Below, piece after piece: positions 56,049 to 64,000 of a DNA stretch of 64,000 nt. The stretch's first letter is position 1. Each line of letters begins with the position of its first letter. The stretch spans positions 496,001 through 560,000 of the forward strand of contig JAEUBA010000005.1 of NCBI GenBank assembly GCA_018257865.1. The letters are read 5' to 3'. Source of the DNA: Stereocaulon alpinum (lineage: Eukaryota; Ascomycota; Lecanoromycetes; Lecanorales; Stereocaulaceae). The position numbers and the translations under genes are program-made. Under the pieces are notes generated by a model. That model saw only the letters and a list, made by a program, of their open reading frames with translations, did not search any database and had not been told where the DNA came from.

Positions 56049-56115
56049 CGTGGTGGTGGTGGTAGTGGTGTTAGTGGTGTTGGTGATGCTGGTGCTGGTG
56101 GTGCTGATGATGTCT
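56049..56115. repeat. GGT/GCTGGT trinucleotide repeat
   Basis: Imperfect (ggtggt/agt/gtt/gct) triplet run directly upstream of the broken Cys-rich frame on the minus strand. Confidence 0.8.
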
Positions 56116-56362
56116 ACAGAAGGAAGATACGTGGGAGCGAAGCCTCCTTATGTATTGCGTGGAGGCTCGATACCATCTACTTGCTATTCATCCTGAAACA
56201 CCAGCCACCGAATATCAGATTAACAACAATAATACGACTCAATAGACAATAGGACTCTATCAATAGCCAGCAGCATCGACTTAATAAACGCATAGTGTTC
56301 ACGGGGCTCGAACAGGAACTTCCTATTCAGCCTGAAACATAACCTCCTGATATCGCATTGAG

Positions 56363-56758
56363 TCAATAGGAAAAATACCCCTGAACGCGCCCGCAGCCGT
56401 CTGAATGTAATGAGGGATTTCGAAGAAGTACATGGTCACGCAATATCTGTATCACGTCGCGATCCCATACAGTCAAGTTCCGTAACGTGACATAATCGAC
56501 TTGCCCTAGGAGCCACTGGTCCGTAAGGTCCAAGTCGTACCGATTCGAGACATAAAAGTCAAGCCACCCATACCCGACCGCCTCCCTTCGGATTCTCACC
56601 GCTTTGTTGCATAGGCCCCAACGGCTGCGATCAGTGCCACATCTCAATCTCATGATGTCGCTTATCATGGGGTATGTCAGGCCACGGGAGGCCAAGTATA
56701 CGATCACTACTGACTCCTTGGGGGTGTAGCGTGTTGTATCATCGATAACACTAGACAA
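56363..56758 (-). CDS. Unknown small protein, paralogue of 57213-57656 (start unresolved)
   Basis: A 131-codon open frame without an in-frame ATG at its beginning (it opens at a TTG), so a 5' exon is missing or the gene is broken. The stretch ESVVIVYLASRGLTYP...ISDIM aligns with NATVVLVYFASRAFTQ...IVEIL in the next gene, and YVSNRYDLDLTDQWLLGQ aligns with YVTEKFDLVIVDRLLGR, so the two are paralogues about 1 kb apart. A possible 5' exon is the 122-codon minus frame 57208-56840 (starts MVKRRFEQTS), whose first residues resemble the start of the 58034-58937 gene, but no clear splice could be set. No known domain. Composition suggests a soluble protein of about 130 residues. Confidence 0.45.
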   Translation of the reverse strand: MSSVIDDTTRYTPKESVVIVYLASRGLTYPMISDIMRLRCGTDRSRWGLCNKAVRIRREAVGYGWLDFYVSNRYDLDLTDQWLLGQVDYVTLRNLTVWDRDVIQILRDHVLLRNPSLHSDGCGRVQGYFSY

Positions 56759-57212
56759 GATGAGACAGTCGTGGGTGTTTCTTGAGGGATGATAGGATTG
56801 CTGGTCTTGTTTCTTGGAATATCAATCTGTGGAGGGTTCTCAGTTGAAGAAGAGGTCGGATTGTAGGATAGAATTGATTGAAGCAGTGGAGGCAAGACAG
56901 ACGCTGAGATATAGGTAATTAAGCGTCAGAAGTGCCCGATCGTCGACTTTGTGTCCGCCGAGCGCCGACGCACGCTGGGAAGTCCCTATCTCCTTTGGAG
57001 ATATACCGAACAGCTCTGTTACAAACGTAGGCCGAAATTCAGCGACACTGACGGCAACCGATCTGGAAGAAATTACGACCGTGACCAATTCCCGTTGAGC
57101 ACACTCCGAATATAATGGCACCAACGGCCTCATGTCTCCTTTCGCCGAGCTCAGATTCTTAGCCACATGTCCTCCGGAGGATGTTTGTTCAAATCGACGT
57201 TTTACCATATCC

Positions 57213-57656
57213 TCAATATGAAGCAATGAGTAAGGAGGGAACGCAACACACATAATCGACCAAAACCCGCTCACCAACATCATCAACCCTAATAAATACC
57301 AACAACTTCTCCCTTCCCGCTAGATCCCCATCCATATCCATCTGCCTCCCAAGCAACCGATCAACAATAACAAGATCGAATTTCTCAGTAACATAATCGT
57401 GAAGCCCGCCTCGACCGGCTTCCTTTTCTGCAGTCAGAACCTTCGCAACCCGGACAGCGGGACTACCAGTGCAGCGATGAAACCTGTATTTCCTCTTCAG
57501 TATCTCCACTATGACGGCTTGAGTGAAAGCTCGGCTGGCGAAGTAGACGAGCACCACTGTTGCGTTGCGGGGTCCAAGTCCATGGCTTGTTGAGATGACT
57601 TCGATGCGGTGTCTGGCTGGACTGCGTATAAGACGTGTTGTGAGGATGAAGGACAT
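57213..57656 (-). CDS. Unknown small protein (147 aa), clustered family
   Basis: A single-exon frame from the ATG at 57656. I do not recognise it. The core (about residues 30-125) has the pattern VVLVYFASRAFTQAVIVEILKRKY, AVRVAKVL, HDYVTEKFDLVIVDRLLGR and LLVFIRVDDVGER. The same order of elements is in the 56363-56758 frame. No signal peptide; Arg-rich N-terminus (TTRLIRSPARHR). It lies in the middle of a run of three same-strand small genes, a tandem arrangement suggesting local duplication. Function unknown. Confidence 0.5.
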   Translation of the reverse strand: MSFILTTRLIRSPARHRIEVISTSHGLGPRNATVVLVYFASRAFTQAVIVEILKRKYRFHRCTGSPAVRVAKVLTAEKEAGRGGLHDYVTEKFDLVIVDRLLGRQMDMDGDLAGREKLLVFIRVDDVGERVLVDYVCCVPSLLIASY

Positions 57657-58033
57657 TCGATGTCGGTCAGCTTATGAACTTGAAAGGAGATTATGTGACG
57701 GCTTCAAGGTGGACTTTCTCCGCTGATGACGTTTGAGACTGTGTAGCAAGCGATGCAAGGTAGCACTCATGTCAAGTGATACAGAGCGCCACCTTTGAGA
57801 CTTTCCGATCTGCTCTCACCAATGGCTCTGTCGTGTGTAACAAGTTTGATTTAATTGGTGGTCAGGTTGGGTATTACCAGGAGAACTCCATACAGTCATA
57901 TACAAAACAATAGTACCCCGATCAGCATCGATTGCAAGCTCGTGATCTGCTGGTATCAAACCTCTTATGTATTGAGCAGCTGGCTGAAACTGCTATCTAC
58001 CTCCATCAAGGTTTCCATACAATGGTACAAAGA
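57657..58033. other. Intergenic region between small unknown genes
   Basis: 377 bp. It holds the upstream region of the 147-aa gene and the 3' flank of the 281-aa gene. Nothing else seen. Confidence 0.45.
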
Positions 58034-58937
58034 CTAAAAGATAGGAAAGACATGAACAGGCTTCTCGCTATCCCTTACAACGCCTGTTCGCCACGATCGC
58101 TCCGTGAACTTAGCGTCAACTCTCCGTATCGAATCAGGTCTGTTCCTGAAGTCATTGGGGTATTTCGAGTCCTCTTTGTATTCCAAAGTGTCTTTAGGAT
58201 TCCATTCCTTCCTGGGTGTTAGGCCCACTTCGGGCTTCAGAGACACTGTCGGTTTCGAGTCGTCCTTGCGTCTCCAATTATTCTTGAACCTTTCGTCGAC
58301 AATGTATTTCTCGTCGATCTTGTATCTTGACTCGTTCTCGGGCTTCACCTCCTCCCTAGTCACCACATCGTTCTTCAATTTATAGTCATTTTTGGGTTCC
58401 CAGATGTATTTCGATATAACTCTCAATTCCTCCTTAGCTTTCTCCATGACTTCTTTAGGCCTCAAAGTCCTTTTAGCACTCATCTTATCTTCGAGTTCTA
58501 GGTCGGACCCTCCATGGATGGTCCACAAATGAAGTTCCTACTCGCGAGTCAGTACGACTAGCCAGAGCAAGAACACCATTACGACGTACATAGTTTTCTA
58601 TAATGTCAAAACACGGCCCATACTCGCCGTTCAACTGGATTCTAGCCCACAAAGTGAGATGGTCGGGGTTCTTGGACGTTGGTGGTGTTATTCGTCTGTC
58701 GAGATGCTGATCTAGAACTTCGAAATCACGTATCTTCGCTCTATTCTCCGTTTCCGCGATCGGTGGAGGCTTACTTGTGTCGTCGATGATGCGGCTTCTA
58801 TATCCCCCGTTCAAATTGACAATTTCTCTCGTGAAGCTATGCGGGTGATCTCGGCTTCGAAGGCCGTGGATGTAGTGTAATAGTGCGAGTTCTTCAGGCG
58901 ACCAGTGTTGTTGGGGGATAGTTTTGCGTTTTACCAT
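58034..58937 (-). CDS. Unknown protein with Lys/Glu-rich C-terminus (281 aa)
   Basis: Proposed two exons, 58937-58542 and 58483-58034, joined across a 58-bp intron (gtagga...gataag, phase 0), 281 aa. Exon 1: MVKRKTIPQQHWSPEELALLHYIHG, HPHSFTREIVNLNGGYRSR, then WARIQLNGEYGPCFDIIENYVRRNG. The 'WSPEELALLHYIHGLRS' opening is of the same style as the VV.VY.ASR core of its two neighbours, so it may be a distant relative. Exon 2 is highly charged with imperfect repeats of KPE/PKND/KED type (YIWEPKNDYKLKN, EEVKPENESRYK). The intron is weak; without it exon 1 alone ends at 58485 after 150 residues. An ATG at 59057 is an alternative start. Unknown function. Confidence 0.45.
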
Positions 58938-59057
58938 ATCGATATGATTTGAATATTGCGAGGTGTTCTTTGCTGGTTTGTATTTGTCGTTGTTAGAGAT
59001 GAAGGATCGGTGGAAGAAGCAGGTAAGAATATTATGTAATGGTCTTTCCAACGCCAT

Positions 59058-59450
59058 CGTGAGGTATGACAGCGTCGTGACGCAGGTATGTTCGGTCAGG
59101 CGCCCCCAGGTGCTGGTAGTACTATATCCGTAATGTGGACATAGTCACATGCGCAAGTTTTGTACGTTTATAGATCGTTGAACAAGCGCATGTCATTTGT
59201 TGAGTTTGACTGCTAATGAAATAGTCGAGTACCTTTGACTTAGAATATTTTACTCCCTGCTGCTAGAGTCATATCCTGGAACTCAGGGACATCTTTATTG
59301 ATACTAGTCATATCAACTTCCTATCACCGAGTCGATTCCATCACATACATAGCCAACATAGCGAGGAGATCAGAAGCCAAGATATAAGCTTTTGGTGAAG
59401 ATCCATAATCTCATCGTCCGCATCAAGCAGTGTCCACGAAAACCCCGCTT
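59058..59450. other. Intergenic region
   Basis: About 390 bp, nothing recognised. Confidence 0.4.
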
Positions 59451-59645
59451 CTACCAGCCTGCTGACATATCATCAATTAGCTCTGAGTCATATTTCTCCA
59501 TCTTTGCATCTCTATCATATAGAGCCAGTCTTCTGGCCTCGGCATCCAAGTCCGTGACGTCTCTGAATCTGAAATCGCGCCCAGATCTCAGGTTGAGGAC
59601 GTCTCTGACAATGGCGTAGATAATGCGGCGGCCGCGAAAGTAGAG
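59451..59645 (-). pseudogene. Last exon of an unknown gene, possibly degraded
   Basis: A 64-residue minus-strand open segment with strong protein character (LYFRGRRIIYAIVRDVL, then DVTDLDAEARRLALYDRD, ending ELIDDMSAGW-stop) but no start. It follows a possible acceptor (tatag) at 59646. Reading on upstream in the same frame gives DxYPEGIKV with stops where Trp and Gln would fit, and further up a frame SRGEIILYYGITTRPG at about 59840-59885, also after a stop. This looks like a gene decayed by nonsense changes, or one with several short introns I cannot place. No family recognised. Confidence 0.35.
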
Positions 59646-60163
59646 CTATACCTTGATCCCTTCGGGATATCAATCTTTGGCAGTGATTCTAGCTGGTGTC
59701 ATCGCGAATAGGTTTGAATGTGCGGAATGCTTTGTAAGCAACGGTATGGATATGAGATCATGCTGTGAAGGTTGGTGAAGAGAAGAGTCTGGTAGATAGG
59801 TAGTATGTAACTTTCGAAGGACCTGCCGTACCTGGTCTCGTGGTTATTCCGTAGTAGAGTATGATTTCGCCGCGGGAGTCTCAGGGAGTTTGACGATTTC
59901 GGCGATGTTGCTCAACATTGGAGTGGATGGTGATCACGCACCTGGCAAATGCTTCTTTACGTATGATTAGGCGGTTGAAAACCGACCATGAAACGATCCC
60001 CATGACGCCTCGCACAATCATGCATATAAAAAATGCACACACAAAGTACTGAACGCATAACGGAATGATTAACATCAAGGATCCGTCCAGCGGCTTTCTA
60101 GCAATCTATCTTAGCAGAATAATACAATCATGAAATCTTTAACCAAAATTAGGTATCCAAGCA
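59646..60163. other. Interval with fragments of a decayed minus-strand gene
   Basis: Contains short minus-strand coding-like pieces near 59840-60078 (hydrophobic FVCAFFICMIV and RKEAFARCVITIHS), perhaps upstream parts of the 59451-59645 gene. No reliable model. Confidence 0.3.
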
Positions 60164-61216
60164 CTAATACCGCCGAAACTTCTGCGGTATATTCTGTTCA
60201 ACAATCGGCATCGAGTCAATCGTTTCCTGATAATGAGCCTGCGCATCCATCTCATCATGTTTCTTAAAGTGCGCGATATCCTCAGGATGCGTGAGATCCT
60301 CTTCTCTCGTGTCTGCAACACCAACCCATCAGCCTAGGTACCAGATCGAAGGAGAAGTAAGGAAAGAGCGACCCACTCTCATCATGAAACTTCTCAAAAT
60401 GATGGATCTCGTACTCATACTCGTCATCGCCGTGATGTCCTGGTCCCGTCTGTGCCCCGCAAATAGATTAGCATGTGTGAAATTTCAAACTAAAGCCTCG
60501 CTAGCAGTTTAACGAAAAAACTCGATCGCGAGTCGAGCTACTAGCGGGCCCCACGCGATAGCATCTATCACTCGTATCCACCCTCCATGTAGCAATAAAT
60601 ACTCCAAGAAGATCAGGAGCCAACGAATTCTTGTGCGCCTACTGTATTTCACCTCTTTCGTGCCATGATCCGCATTGCTCTCCACCTCTACCAAATCCAC
60701 ATCCACACCCACATCCGTATACGCATAACAATAACCGAAAGCAACACCTACCCCAAAATCTGGCAATCTCTTTCCCTCCTTCATCCATCCCTCCATCCAC
60801 TCCTCCCTCGTAATCAGTCCATCGCCATTTTTATCAAACATCTCTTGGACAACTTTAACAACATTCGCCTTCCTGGCTTCTTCAACGTCTTTCGAAGACT
60901 CGTCATCTAAGCCATAGGTACGTCGTATTTCGTCGCCAGACCAGAAGCCGTCGTTGTCGAAGTCGTGTAGGGTGAAGAAGGCGGAGGGATCGAGGTTCGC
61001 GATGTGATGCTCTTCGGCCATGTGGCGCGTTGCCCAATCTGAAATTCAGAGAAAATATCAGTATGGCGTGTAGCTAGAAGATGCAAGAATGTGGCTTGAA
61101 ACAAAGTATAGCGGATTGGGGAATTTACCTGCGTCATCTGAGATTGGGACTTGATGGCCATGAGAGAGGGCTGTGGGAAGAAGGACGAGCAGGGTAAGAA
61201 GGGCAGTTGGGAGCAT
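60164..61216 (-). CDS. Secretory EF-hand protein, Ssp120/nucleobindin-like
   Basis: Four exons: 61216-61129, 61038-60752, 60449-60377 and 60312-60164, 198 aa; phases 1, 0, 1. A cleavable signal peptide is clear (MLPTALLTLLVLLPTALS). Then WATRHMAEEHHIANLDPSAFF leads to EF-hand 1 (D55-E66, DFDNDGFWSGDE) and EF-hand 2 (D98-E109, DKNGDGLITREE). The C-terminal part GPGHHGDDEYEYEIHHFEKF and HPEDIAHFKKHDE is His/Glu-rich, as in yeast Ssp120 and nucleobindin-like proteins of the early secretory pathway, which act with lectin cargo receptors. Intron 2 is long (302 bp). All Ca-ligand positions look intact. The two last exons are too short to be seen as ORFs. Confidence 0.85.
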
Positions 61217-62611
61217 TGTGGAGTAGTCTAAAAGCATAAGAGATATGGTAATGATGTCTAATGCTGTCTATGATATTCAATGGTTGTTGATGTTTGGTAT
61301 TGGAGGGTTGTTGATTGCGCTGAAGAGACAGGAGCAGGGGTTATCTCGATGTCTTGGCAACGGTTGTTTCAGCCAGAAGGAGGGATCGACGCTTGCGTTT
61401 CAACGACAGCGCATGCACCCACTAGTTCACTGAAGAGCTTCATGCTAACTGGGTACGTCCCTGCGAAGTGCTACCAAATGTTCCTTGCGTTGGACGGTGG
61501 ACTTGAATGGTCCACCATCGCTTCTGCTTGCATAGAGTATCTACGACTGACCAGCCATTATGCGGCTCGCATCACATCCACATTCCAGTTACTGTTACTC
61601 CACTGCATAGGGGCATGTAGTTAATTCCCCCTACAACCAATGATCTTTGTGCCAGTGATGAAGATAGCCCCAATAACGTTATTGATGGCCTCTAGTTAGA
61701 AAAAGCTCCCGGGCCAAGTCCTACAATGATCTATACCCAGCCTAGTCTAGTGGTTGAGCATGGCCGGACCCGTGGCGCCTTCCTCTGTAGGGCGGCGGAG
61801 CCAGGACAGGGAAGCAGAAGCAAGGGAAAGGGGAGCCAAGAAGTGGGTTGGGGGCTAGAAGGGAAACCCACCAATATTCCTCCCGCACATCACACCAGCT
61901 AGACCCTTACCTCCAATCTCCAACAATTATCAGCTAGGTCACATGGGTTGACATGAGGTGTGCGAGCAACATGGCGAAAAGACAAGCGCCATTGGGCTGC
62001 AATGGGTTGCGTTGAGTTATGAAATCATCGCTGGCAACGGCAGATGTGTCCAAAGTCTACAAACCTGGGGTCTCGAACATCTGCCAATACGATTCAAGTT
62101 GACTCCAATGGATACCTCCGCTCATCACGCCACCATCGAAGCTTCAAATTCCTTCCGGAGGCCCAAAAGAATTATATGGCCCCCCGCTTATCGCTGTCTT
62201 GAATCTGTACGGGTGTTAGTGTAAGTCTGCTTGTACTCCTTGGCTCTGAAGAGTCGACTGGCGCCAGAAGATGCTTGCGAGCTTGGGTCAACGTGGTTGG
62301 TGGACACGAAGCCCCAATCATCCCGCTTGCTTGGCTATGGGGCCAACTATACGGAGTGGGAAGAAGCGAGTACTGAGCGTCTGCAGCTACCAACCGTGCC
62401 ATCCCATAAATATACCCATTTCTGGTAATTGTCAACACCAGCTCTCCAATCAATGGTACAGCCAAGCAACTTCGAGCGGCCCACTCCACGAGGCTGAAAA
62501 ATGGCGAACACGAGATCGATCATAAAGATGCGAGCTGCTGCTCGTGCCCAATCTCATCTCGCCCGTGCTCTGTTTGCCCATGAAATCCTATCAGTCAGCT
62601 AACAGCCAGCA
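61217..62611. other. Intergenic region
   Basis: About 1.4 kb between divergent genes. Short frames (61280-61624, 61958-62224 plus) lack motifs. A tRNA A-box-like string near 61746 has no B box. Nothing assignable. Confidence 0.45.
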
Positions 62612-63506
62612 ATGTCCCAACCCCGGTCGCGCGCCTTCCCCTCACTCATAGCCCTTCTTAGCGCCTTATCCCTCCTTCTCGCGATAGCGCAAGCACAACC
62701 AAGTCTCCTCCCGTCCACCCCGGACATAAGTTTCTTCCTCGCCACCCCTGACGCGTGCAACGTCGCAAACTATCCTTGTTTTGGCGGAATATACTGCTGT
62801 CCTCTACCCGCCGTCTGCTACCCCGATACATCCAGTGGTAGCTTACAGCATGTCTGCGCCGACGCCGCTGGCTTTGGCTCGGGTGGCGGACCAGTCAGCA
62901 TACCTGGTGGAGGAGGTATATCTCCTACCACAACCGTCCCCAATGGTGGAGTCGGTCCGATTGTGACCTCAACGCCGCAGCCGGTAGTGCCTGATGGTAA
63001 TAGTGTGTTGCCGACCGGAGGTGAGGTCGTAACGCCATTGCCATTGCCCCCGAGTCCCCTCACAACCTCCGTTCCGCTGCCGTCAACTAGTATACCAAGC
63101 TTTAGTACTTCAACTGCGCCGTTACCCAGCACAATCATATCAGGCGGCGGAACGGCAGGTGGCAACAACAATAGTCCAGTATTGCCTGTTACGTAGGTCC
63201 TCCCCTGATCAATCCTCATCCGGCGAAGGATACCTAACAATTGTTTTGACCAGACCTTCTACCACGACCGCCATAGCCCCTCTTCCCTCCTCCACGTCAG
63301 TGGTGCAAGGCGGCGGCGGAAGCGCAGGCTCAGGCTCAGGGTCGGCGACGGCGTCCAATGGTACTGCTGGTAATGGTAATACTCCTGCAGCGTTCACCGG
63401 CGCTGCTACGCCGAGGAGCGCGATGACGTTTACTTCGTGGGAAGAACTTTGGGTGTTGGTTGTTGCTGTAGGGGTGACAACGGTTTGGGGTGCGATCACA
63501 GGATGA
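62612..63506 (+). CDS. Secreted Ser/Thr/Gly-rich protein with C-terminal hydrophobic anchor
   Basis: Two exons, 62612-63192 and 63254-63506 (intron 61 bp, phase 2), 277 aa. N-terminal signal peptide (LIALLSALSLLLAIAQAQ). Residues about 49-88 form a small cysteine module (DACNVANYPCFGG, IYCCPLPAVCYP, LQHVCAD; six Cys). The middle is a Pro/Thr/Ser/Gly low-complexity stalk likely to be O-glycosylated. The last 20 or so residues are hydrophobic (WVLVVAVGVTTVWGAITG) after small residues, so a GPI anchor or membrane anchor is likely at the cell surface. I know no specific family; it fits general fungal cell-wall or GPI proteins. If the intron were retained, the protein would stop at 194 aa without the anchor. 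Confidence 0.65.
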
Positions 63507-64000
63507 TAGACAGGACTAGGGATCTGTACGATTGAGCTGGCTATATTGGCTTGGGGGAGATGTTGAGCTCTCTGCTGGACTATATTGTGCCAGGCAAGCG
63601 AGACAGGCCTAAAAATGATTGTAATGCATTGGGGTCTTTGCGTTATAGTGGGATATGTTGATGACGCCGGAAGATGCGTGGGATGTAGCTTTCAGATCTT
63701 GCATGTATACTTTAGATGTAACTCGTGTAACAACGCCTACCTCATATGGTCAATGTAATCTCCATGCTTCGCTGCTTACCGCTACTTGCACGTACTGTGC
63801 CTCTTTAAGTTTCGAACTTTAGGCGTTACGACATCCAAGTTCTCAAGCTAGCACGGCGACGTGAGAGTGCAGGGACAGGGCATCTGCATGATGCATCTGT
63901 CGGTAAATCAAACCCCCTGGATCCATGACATACTTATCTCTAGTATACATTGCAACCTTTCCTCTCGCATGCTGAGGCGTAAAGGCTGGCCATGAGCCAT
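63507..64000. other. Terminal intergenic sequence
   Basis: 494 bp downstream of the secreted protein gene. Nothing recognised; the window ends here. Confidence 0.45.

Noticed and set aside
61735..61810. Possible tRNA gene (TAGTCTAGTGG fits an A box)
   Set aside because: No B box (GGTTCGANNCC) follows at the right distance and no cloverleaf can be folded around it.

Overview
The window is nuclear DNA of a filamentous ascomycete (Pezizomycotina, probably Dothideomycetes; class not proven). The evidence is short 45-90 bp GT-AG introns, single-copy fungal housekeeping genes with ascomycete features (fused URA2 with a dead DHOase domain, DASH subunit DAD1, Rho4-type GTPase, LCB3-type phosphatase), and transposons mutated by RIP (repeat-induced point mutation: C-to-T and G-to-A, with CpA/TpG depletion).

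Region 1 (1-27073) is gene-dense. In order: ZPR1, CYP10/PPIL3 cyclophilin, an arrestin-fold protein, a small two-exon unknown, an Rpr2/Rpp21-type RNase P/MRP protein, ORC6, URA2/pyrABCN, SEN54, ELC1 (elongin C), UBA2, QNG1 (queuosine salvage), DBR1 and a three-exon unknown. Exon joins were derived by hand from splice sites, reading frame and family consensus.

Region 2 (27079-39449) is one LTR retrotransposon, a minus-strand Ty1/Copia element with a perfect 5-bp target duplication. A minus-strand Ty3/Gypsy chromovirus (32009-38890, own 5-bp duplication) is nested in its gag. The Copia right end lies 123 bp upstream of the DAD1 start codon.

Region 3 (39455-43634) is a small host island: DAD1, RHO4, LCB3.

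Region 4 (44334-52932) is a three-level nest. A Tc1/mariner-type transposase relic is split by a plus-strand Gypsy chromovirus (45457-52721, TSD tatac). That element's protease region is split by a 1.2-kb insert with a 14-bp target duplication and a GATT-repeat end. All are RIP-mutated and coding-dead.

Region 5 (53230-64000) is mixed: TRM12/TYW2, a low-complexity stretch with a broken Cys-rich frame, a cluster of small minus-strand unknown genes (two are clear paralogues), an SSP120-like secretory EF-hand protein, and a Ser/Thr/Gly-rich secreted, probably membrane-anchored protein.

Functionally the host genes are core metabolism and maintenance: tRNA maturation and modification (SEN54, RNase P protein, TRM12, QNG1), intron lariat turnover (DBR1), replication and segregation (ORC6, DAD1), SUMO/ubiquitin (UBA2, ELC1), pyrimidine and sphingolipid metabolism. 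I found no defence, toxin or secondary-metabolite cluster. The most unusual content is the nested transposon architecture, the transposon in the DAD1 promoter, and several unrecognised small genes.
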